In this document: positions 58,976 through 64,000 of the stretch, one piece after another
Layout: every line of letters starts with the position of its first letter
Position numbering within the stretch: the first letter of the stretch is position 1
From: Streptomyces sp. IMTB 2501
GTDB lineage: Bacteria > Actinomycetota > Actinomycetes > Streptomycetales > Streptomycetaceae
Length of the DNA stretch: 64,000 bases
NCBI RefSeq assembly: GCF_001953885.1
Contig: NZ_MQUS01000009.1
Location: forward strand, 124,277-188,276
Reading direction: 5' to 3'
Notes under the pieces: generated by a model
Database searches by the model: none
Told to the model about the DNA's origin: nothing
Seen by the model: the letters and a program-made list of their open reading frames with translations, nothing else
Translations under genes and position numbers: made by a program

Positions 58976-59544
58976 CTGCCCTTGGCGAGTTGGGATGCGG
59001 ACGGCACCTGGTCCTTGACCGGGGCGCCGGCGCTCGCGCCCGCCCCCTTGACCTTGTTGATGGCGTCGTTGAAGGAGTTGACCGCGCTGCCGTCACCCTT
59101 GCGGAGCCTGGAGGGCAGGTCCTTGAGGGCCTCGATGCCCGAACTGAGCGGCGCGAGCGCCTTGGCCAGCGTCGGGTCGCCCTTGGCGTTCCGCTCGGCC
59201 GCCTTGAGGCGGTTGTAGGTGAACGCACCGGCCAGACCGGCCTTCGCGAGGGCCGTCTTGCGACCCTTGGCGCCCTTCTTGAACGTGCCGGCCTTCCAGG
59301 GCTTCACGATCCACTGGTAGGTCGCGCCGGCCGCGAGGCCCGCGTTCGCCACGAACCGGGTCTTGGCGAACTTCTGCCGTTCGGCGGACGTGGTCGGACT
59401 GGGGGTGTCGGCGGCGGGGACGACCTGGACCGCCACGGTGTCCTTCGTACTCGGGTTCTCACTGCTGCCGCAGGCGGTGGAACCCGCGAGCAGGGCACAG
59501 GACAGTGTGAGCGCCACGCAGAGGCGCCGTATGGGTACGGCCAC
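58972..59544 (-). CDS. Putative lipoprotein, unknown function
   Basis: The 190-aa product has a signal peptide with lipobox LAGSTAC (C25). The mature protein is Lys/Ala-rich and helical (FAKTRFVANAGLAAGATYQW, then GTFKKGAKGRKTALAKAG). The GTG at 59544 is preceded by GGAGGA. It faces outwards on the membrane. No family is recognised. Confidence 0.78.
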   Translation of the reverse strand: MAVPIRRLCVALTLSCALLAGSTACGSSENPSTKDTVAVQVVPAADTPSPTTSAERQKFAKTRFVANAGLAAGATYQWIVKPWKAGTFKKGAKGRKTALAKAGLAGAFTYNRLKAAERNAKGDPTLAKALAPLSSGIEALKDLPSRLRKGDGSAVNSFNDAINKVKGAGASAGAPVKDQVPSASQLAKGS

Positions 59545-59686
59545 GGGGTCCTCCGGACGTGTCCTCCCCGAGCGGTTTGCTTCCTCCGGCAGCCTCACCC
59601 CGGGCGGCGGTGTCCGCCACTCGGGGGACGCCGTTCGGGGGACGCCGTTCGGGTTTCATCGTCCGTTTCACGGCAATCCGGCAGGT

Positions 59687-59983
59687 ATGACCCCTCGATA
59701 TCTCTCCTACGGCGCGAATCCGGCCGGGAGGGTGATCGCAGCCGCCGCCGACGTCATGGCGCTGATCATCGGCCTGTGGATCCTGCTGTTCCTGCTGGAC
59801 GCGAACCGGTCCAACGCGGCGGTCCGGTTCGTCCACGACGCGGCGACCTGGCTGGCGGGCTGGGCCCAGGGCATCTTCACCTTCGACCAGGACTGGGCAC
59901 GGGTGGTCGCCGACTACGGCCTGGCGGCGGTCGTGTACCTGTTCATCGGCCACGCCATCGCCAACCGCATGCACCGGTACTGA
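59687..59983 (+). CDS. Small membrane protein
   Basis: This 98-aa protein has two hydrophobic helices (ADVMALIIGLWILLFLLDAN and LAAVVYLFIGHAIANRM) joined by an amphipathic segment with several Trp and Phe (HDAATWLAGWAQGIFTFDQD). It begins MTPRYLSYGANPAGRVIAAA. I do not recognise a function, though proteins of this design are common in Streptomyces. It converges on the prenyltransferase-like gene. Confidence 0.75.
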   Translation: MTPRYLSYGANPAGRVIAAAADVMALIIGLWILLFLLDANRSNAAVRFVHDAATWLAGWAQGIFTFDQDWARVVADYGLAAVVYLFIGHAIANRMHRY

Positions 59984-59995
59984 AGGCAGTGGGCC

Positions 59996-61066
59996 CTAGT
60001 CGCAGCAGTCGGGGTCCAGCCCCACCGGCAGGTGGTCGCCTCCGAAGACCGCGCACGTCGCCTCGTGGCCGCCCAGAGCCGCTACCGCCAGCAGCAGGGA
60101 GCCTGCCGTCCAGGTGGTGAGTTCGCGGGGCCAGACCGCGTCGTCGTCGAAGACGTAGCCCGTCCAGTACAGGCCGCTCTCCGGGTCGCGCAGGTGCTGG
60201 ATGGACTGGAGGATGTCCAGGGCGCGGTCGGACTCGCCGACCGCCCACAGGGCCAGGGCCAGTTCGCTGGACTCGCCGCCGGTGACCCAGGGGTTCGGGA
60301 CGACGCAGCGCACACCGACGCCGGGCACGACGAACCGGTCCCAGGACTCCTCGATGCGGGCCTTGGCCTCCTCACCGGTCAGCGCGCCGCCGAGGACCGG
60401 GTAGTACCAGTCCATCGAGTAGCGGTCCTTGTCCAGGAAGCGCTCGGGGTGCCGGCGGATCGCATGGCGCAGTCCTCCCGCCGCCAACTCCCAGTCCGGC
60501 TGCGGCTCTTCGCGCTGCTCGGCGATGGCGAGCGCACAGCGCAGCGCGTGGTGGATCGAGGAGCTGCCGGTGAGCAGGGCGTCCGCGGCGGGTGTGCCGT
60601 CGTCCTCGCGGCGCCAGCCGATCTGGCCGCCGGGCTGCTGGAGTCCGAGCACCCATTCCATGGCCGCGTAGACCGTCGGCCACATGCGGTCCAGGAAGGT
60701 GTCGTCACCGGTGGACAGATAGTGGTGCCACACGCCCACGGCTATGTAGGCGACGAAGTTGGACTCGCGGGCGCGGTCGGTGACATCGTCGTGGGCGCCG
60801 TCGGCGTAGGCGGCGTACCAGGAGCCGTCCTCGTTCTGGTGCCGGGCCAGCCAGTCGTACGCCCGCTCGGCGGCCGCGTGCTCGCCCGCCGCGTCCAGGG
60901 CCATCGCGGCCTCGGTGTGGTCCCACGGGTCCAGGTGGTGCCCGCGGAACCACGCGATCGCGCCGTCCTCCCGCTGTACGGCGAGGATGCCGTGGACGGT
61001 CGCGACGGCCTGCTCGGCGGTGAGGACCCCGGGCAGCACGAGGTGTTCCGTCCGGGGGGTGGTCAC
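59996..61066 (-). CDS. Prenyltransferase/squalene-cyclase-like alpha-alpha barrel protein
   Basis: The 356-aa protein has the alpha/alpha-barrel repeats of prenyltransferase- and terpene-cyclase-like or glycoside-processing proteins: VHGILAVQREDGAIAWFRG, AYDWLARHQNEDGSWYAAYA and VLGLQQPGGQIGWRREDDG. No DxDD cyclase motif is seen. Acidic residues in the second repeat might be catalytic. The GTG start overlaps the methyltransferase stop as GTGA. With the upstream methyltransferase and glycosyltransferase it forms one operon of unknown product. Confidence 0.75.
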   Translation of the reverse strand: MTTPRTEHLVLPGVLTAEQAVATVHGILAVQREDGAIAWFRGHHLDPWDHTEAAMALDAAGEHAAAERAYDWLARHQNEDGSWYAAYADGAHDDVTDRARESNFVAYIAVGVWHHYLSTGDDTFLDRMWPTVYAAMEWVLGLQQPGGQIGWRREDDGTPAADALLTGSSSIHHALRCALAIAEQREEPQPDWELAAGGLRHAIRRHPERFLDKDRYSMDWYYPVLGGALTGEEAKARIEESWDRFVVPGVGVRCVVPNPWVTGGESSELALALWAVGESDRALDILQSIQHLRDPESGLYWTGYVFDDDAVWPRELTTWTAGSLLLAVAALGGHEATCAVFGGDHLPVGLDPDCCD

Positions 61067-61809
61067 TCGGCGGCCGCCCCTTCGGTGAGGCGCGGGAGGT
61101 GCGGCTTGGTCGCGTAGACCACGAAGCTCTTGCCGATCAGCGGGTTCAGCGCCTGCTCGGCGACCCGGGTGGCGAGCGGCTTCTTCATGATGTCCCAGAC
61201 CAGCAGCTTGTGGTACGCCCGCACCGGCAGCGCCTTGTCGTTGTCGACGCCGAACGCGCACTTCAGCCACCAGTACGGTGAGTGCAGCGCGTGCGCATGA
61301 TGGCTGCCGTACGGTTTCAGGCCCGCCTCGCGGACCCTGGCGACCAGTTCGTCGGCCTTGTAGATGCGGATGTGGCCGCCCTCGACCTCGTGGTAGGCGT
61401 CGGACAGCGCCCAGCAGACCTTCTCCGGGCCGTAGCGCGGCACGGTGATCGCGATACGGCCGCCCGGCTTGAGCACCCGGACCATCTCGGCGAGCACGCC
61501 CTTGTCGTCGGGGATGTGCTCCATGACCTCGGAGATGATGACCACGTCGAAGGACTCGTCCGGGAAGGGGAGCGCGAGGGCGTCTCCTTCCATGGCCGTG
61601 GCGGTGGCGCCCTCCGGGGCCTCCCCGGCCTCCTTCATCGCCGCGAACCACTTGGCGACCTCGCGGATCTCCTCGCCGTTCTGGTCCAGGGCCACGACCT
61701 GGGCGCCGCGCCGGTAGCACTCGAAGGCGTGCCGGCCGGCCCCGCAGCCGAGGTCCAGGACTCGGTCGCCGGGGGCGAGCGGGAACCGGGAGAAGTCGAC
61801 GGTCAGCAC
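61063..61809 (-). CDS. Class I SAM-dependent methyltransferase
   Basis: The 248-aa protein has a canonical SAM-binding motif VLDLGCGAGRHAFECYRRG (about residues 17-35), motif II (VVALDQNGEEI), and a motif VIISEVMEHIPDDKGVL, as in UbiE/COQ5-type enzymes. It overlaps the glycosyltransferase gene by 7 nt and the next gene by 4 nt. It probably methylates an intermediate of the same pathway. Confidence 0.9.
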   Translation of the reverse strand: MLTVDFSRFPLAPGDRVLDLGCGAGRHAFECYRRGAQVVALDQNGEEIREVAKWFAAMKEAGEAPEGATATAMEGDALALPFPDESFDVVIISEVMEHIPDDKGVLAEMVRVLKPGGRIAITVPRYGPEKVCWALSDAYHEVEGGHIRIYKADELVARVREAGLKPYGSHHAHALHSPYWWLKCAFGVDNDKALPVRAYHKLLVWDIMKKPLATRVAEQALNPLIGKSFVVYATKPHLPRLTEGAAAE

Positions 61810-63263
61810 GTGGCCCTGCTTTCGGAAGAGACGCCTGCAACACTTGCCGGGGCCGCGGAGCGACCGGGAATCCGGGCCGCGGCGGGGGTCCCCCCGCGCG
61901 AGCCTGTTCGAGCGTGGGAGAGGCTGCTGTCCACCGCGGCGCGGCCTGGGCCCGTGGAACGGGCATCGCGGGCGATGGCCTCGCGGTACCGGGCCACCGT
62001 GCCCTCCGCGGCGCGCGCCCAGGTGAACTTCGACAGCACCCGCTCACGGCCGGCGCGGCCGAGCCGCACCCGAAGCTCCGGGTCACCGAGAAGCCGGCCG
62101 AGCCCCGCGGCCAGCGCCCCCGCGTCGCCGGGCGGTACGGCCAGGCAGGTCTCTCCGTCGCGGCCGGCGACCTCGGGGATGGCGCCGCCGGTCGTGGCGA
62201 GCAGCGGGGTGCCGGTGGCCATGGCCTCGGCGGCGGGCAGCGAGAAGCCCTCGTACAGCGAGGGCACGCAGGCGACCTCGGCCGAGCGGATGAGGTCGAC
62301 CAGTTCGGCGTCGGAGATGCCCTTGACGAAGTCGACGGCGCCGGCGAGGCCGTAGCGCTCGACGGCCGCCGCGACCGGCCCCTCCTCGGGGCGCTTGCCG
62401 ACGACGACGAGATGGGCGGCCGGGTGCTCGGTGCGCACCTTGGCCAGCGCCTCCACCAGGAACACCAGCCCCTTCAGCGGCACATCGGCGCTGGAGGTGG
62501 TGACGATCCGGCCCGGCACCTCGGCCACGGCCGGATTCGGCGCGAACAGATCGGTGTCGGCGCCGATGTGGACGACGTGGATACGGTCGTCGCGCACGCC
62601 GAGATGGTCGACGATCTCCTGGCGGGAGGTACCGGAGACGGTGAGCACGGAGGGCAGCCGGCGCGCGACGCGCTTCTGCATCCGAGTGAAGGCGTACCAG
62701 CGGCGCACCGAATACCGCCGCTGCCAGCCCTCGGCCGCGTCCAGCTCCAACTGCCGGTCGACGGTGATGGGATGATGGACGGTGGTGACCAGGGGGGCGC
62801 CGATGTCGCCCAACAGACCGTACCCGAGGGTCTGGTTGTCGTGCACGACGTCGAACTCGCCGCGCCTTGCGCGCAGATGACGGCGGGCGCGCAGCGAGAA
62901 GGTCAGCGGCTCCGGGAACCCGCCGGTCCACATCGTCGCGACTTCCAGGGCGTCGACCCAGTCCCGGTACTCGTCCCGTTTCGGGGTCCGGAAGGGATCG
63001 GGCTGGCGGTAGAGGTCGAGGCTGGGCAGCTCGGTGAGGGTGAGCCCGGGGTAGCCCTCGTCGAGGACGGGGTACGGCTGCGAGCCGATGACCTCGACCC
63101 GGTGTCCGAGCCGGGCCAGCTCACGCGAGAGATGCCGTACGTAGACACCCTGCCCGCCGCAGAACGGGTTCCCTTTATAGGTGAGGAGCGCGATGTCGAG
63201 CGGTCGCTCGCCGTCGGCAGCGGGGTCCTCCTGGGCACCCGCGTCCCGGGCCTCAGCGGTCAC
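61803..63263 (-). CDS. Family 4 glycosyltransferase
   Basis: The 486-aa protein has the GT-B fold of GT4 enzymes: N-terminal GGQGVYVRHLSRELARLGHR and the C-terminal nucleotide-sugar domain with KGISDAELVDLIRSAEVACV and the E-x7-E motif EGFSLPAAEAMATGTPLLA. It starts with GTG at 63263. Codons 448-460 read LSHARTGSRGGTP, which come from a 39-nt palindromic element also found in the FAD monooxygenase. The gene is divergent from the KstR-like regulator with a KstR-type site between them, and is the first gene of the operon with the methyltransferase and prenyltransferase-like genes. Confidence 0.9.
   Translation of the reverse strand: MTAEARDAGAQEDPAADGERPLDIALLTYKGNPFCGGQGVYVRHLSRELARLGHRVEVIGSQPYPVLDEGYPGLTLTELPSLDLYRQPDPFRTPKRDEYRDWVDALEVATMWTGGFPEPLTFSLRARRHLRARRGEFDVVHDNQTLGYGLLGDIGAPLVTTVHHPITVDRQLELDAAEGWQRRYSVRRWYAFTRMQKRVARRLPSVLTVSGTSRQEIVDHLGVRDDRIHVVHIGADTDLFAPNPAVAEVPGRIVTTSSADVPLKGLVFLVEALAKVRTEHPAAHLVVVGKRPEEGPVAAAVERYGLAGAVDFVKGISDAELVDLIRSAEVACVPSLYEGFSLPAAEAMATGTPLLATTGGAIPEVAGRDGETCLAVPPGDAGALAAGLGRLLGDPELRVRLGRAGRERVLSKFTWARAAEGTVARYREAIARDARSTGPGRAAVDSSLSHARTGSRGGTPAAARIPGRSAAPASVAGVSSESRATC
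61884..61922 (-). repeat. 39-nt intragenic palindromic element, copy 2
   Basis: On the minus strand it starts CTCTCCCACGCTCGA and ends CGCGGGGGGACCCCC. It differs from copy 1 (32992-33030) at one stem position and in the loop only. It is in frame in the glycosyltransferase gene and read in the same phase as copy 1 in its gene. Confidence 0.85.
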
Positions 63264-63317
63264 TCCGTGCCCCCTTCTGCCTGCACTGTCCCGCGAGACT
63301 ACGACGGGACGCTAATC

Positions 63318-63331
63318 TAGAACAAGTTTCA
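63318..63331. promoter_or_regulatory. KstR-type operator between glycosyltransferase and kstR-like genes
   Basis: TAGAACAAGTTTCA matches TnnAACnnGTTnnA. It lies 55 nt upstream of the glycosyltransferase start and 153 nt upstream of the regulator start, so it may be an autoregulatory site and possibly also control the glycosyltransferase operon. A CTTGATCGTTCAAG inverted repeat follows at 63335. Confidence 0.65.
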
Positions 63332-63483
63332 GACTTGATCGTTCAAGAGGCTCTGAATCTACCGGCAGGTAGGGGCACTGTGAGCAGTGGATCAGGTGAT
63401 TCGCGCCACGGCGCGCCGCCCTGTCATGCTGTCTGATCACGTGCCCCACAGACGCCTTCACCGACTGTCACGGAGCGGGACCC

Positions 63484-64000
63484 ATGCCTGCGGAATCCAA
63501 GGTGGAAACCAGTACGTCCCGGCCCTCGCCGTCTCCATCGTCTCCGCTCACCGAGCGCCAGGAGGCCCGCCGCCGCCGGATCCTGCACGCGAGCGCCCAG
63601 CTGGCCAGCCGGGGCGGTTTCGACGCCGTACAGATGCGCGAGGTGGCGGAGTCCTCCCAGGTGGCCCTGGGCACCCTCTACCGCTACTTCCCCTCCAAGA
63701 TCCATCTGCTGGTGGCGACGATGCAGGACCAGCTGGAACACATGCACGGCACCCTGCGCAAGAAGCCGCCCGCGGGCGAGACGGCGGCCGAGCGCGTCGC
63801 CGAGACCCTGATGCGCGCCTTCCGCGCCCTCCAGCGCGAGCCGCACCTGGCCGACGCGATGGTCCGCGCGCTGACCTTCGCCGACCGCAGTGTCTCGCCG
63901 GAGGTCGACCAGGTCTCCCGTCAGACGACCCTGATCATCCTGGACGCGATGGGCCTGGAGAACCCCACCCCCGAGCAGCTCTCGGCGGTCCGCGTCATCG
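63484..64000 (+). CDS. KstR-like TetR-family regulator, 3' end beyond the window
   Basis: The visible 172 residues start MPAESKVETSTSRPSPSPSS, then carry a TetR HTH: RRRRILHASAQLASRGGFDA and VQMREVAESSQVALGTLYRY followed by FPSKIHLLV. The HTH and the LADAMVRALTFADRSVSPEV segment closely resemble mycobacterial KstR, the repressor of cholesterol and fatty-acid catabolism. About 20-30 further residues should lie beyond 64000. The three TnnAACnnGTTnnA sites in the window are its likely targets. The ATG at 63484 has GGAGCGGGA upstream. Confidence 0.85.
   Translation, partial: MPAESKVETSTSRPSPSPSSPLTERQEARRRRILHASAQLASRGGFDAVQMREVAESSQVALGTLYRYFPSKIHLLVATMQDQLEHMHGTLRKKPPAGETAAERVAETLMRAFRALQREPHLADAMVRALTFADRSVSPEVDQVSRQTTLIILDAMGLENPTPEQLSAVRVI

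Overview
The window is high-GC DNA from an actinomycete, almost certainly Streptomyces. The signs are G/C-rich third codon positions, many GTG starts, Streptomyces-typical conserved proteins (primase/polymerase, Rsm22-type protein, RNase H/phosphatase fusion, KDPG aldolase, YaaA), an actinobacterial class A RNase P RNA, and short palindromic repeats of a kind common in that genus. No tRNA, rRNA, insertion sequence or CRISPR array was seen. The gene set looks like a mixture of conserved chromosome and accessory islands.

Left part (1-14.6 kb): heme oxygenase, a PhzF-like enzyme, a remnant of an FTR1-type iron permease, a lipoprotein, primase/polymerase, a TetR regulator, an Rsm22-type methyltransferase, an efflux pump coupled to a serine hydrolase, an SDR, a Tat-exported D-Ala-D-Ala carboxypeptidase, an ABC-ATPase remnant, an aldo/keto reductase, an NTF2-like protein, DoxX and lipoproteins. 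Several gene fragments show recent rearrangement.

Centre-left (14.7-25.7 kb) is the most unusual part. A minus-strand, translationally coupled operon encodes a class III nucleotide-cyclase-like protein, a 138-aa protein, a membrane PP2C phosphatase, a tail-anchored kinase-like protein, a TerY-like VWA protein and a small exported protein. Divergent from it are a Crp/FNR-type cyclic-nucleotide-binding regulator, an 845-aa STAND/NB-ARC-like ATPase with a transmembrane segment, and a 73-aa protein; then follow an FHA protein and a membrane Ser/Thr kinase with a TTA codon. Two short sequence motifs tie these proteins together. Motif A (VSGTxxVGxxNxVT) is in the ATPase and the 73-aa protein. Motif B (VFAVxxGxxx) is in the 73-aa protein, the cyclase and the 138-aa protein. 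My inference is a self-contained signalling or conflict system with prion-like or adhesion motifs, in which the 73-aa protein bridges the ATPase and the cyclase/phosphorylation arm.

Middle (26-42.7 kb): a secreted Ig-like repeat protein, rnpB with its terminator, a DMT exporter and AraC regulator, a divergent TetR/FAD-monooxygenase pair around an AT-rich palindrome, a MerR regulator, an RNB exoribonuclease, YaaA, KDPG aldolase, and the Nif3 / zinc-ribbon / RNase H-phosphatase operon known from mycobacteria.

Right part (42.8-64 kb): an SDR-ADH-MaoC operon and a thiolase, each with an upstream site matching TnnAACnnGTTnnA. The third such site precedes a KstR-like TetR gene cut by the window edge. 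This suggests a local lipid or sterol-type beta-oxidation regulon. Also present are a histidine kinase and response regulator split by a secreted GH54-type arabinofuranosidase, two MFS pumps, a cell-wall amidase, an F420-type oxidoreductase and a glycosyltransferase-methyltransferase-prenyltransferase-like operon. Two 39-nt palindromic elements sit in the same reading frame inside two unrelated genes.
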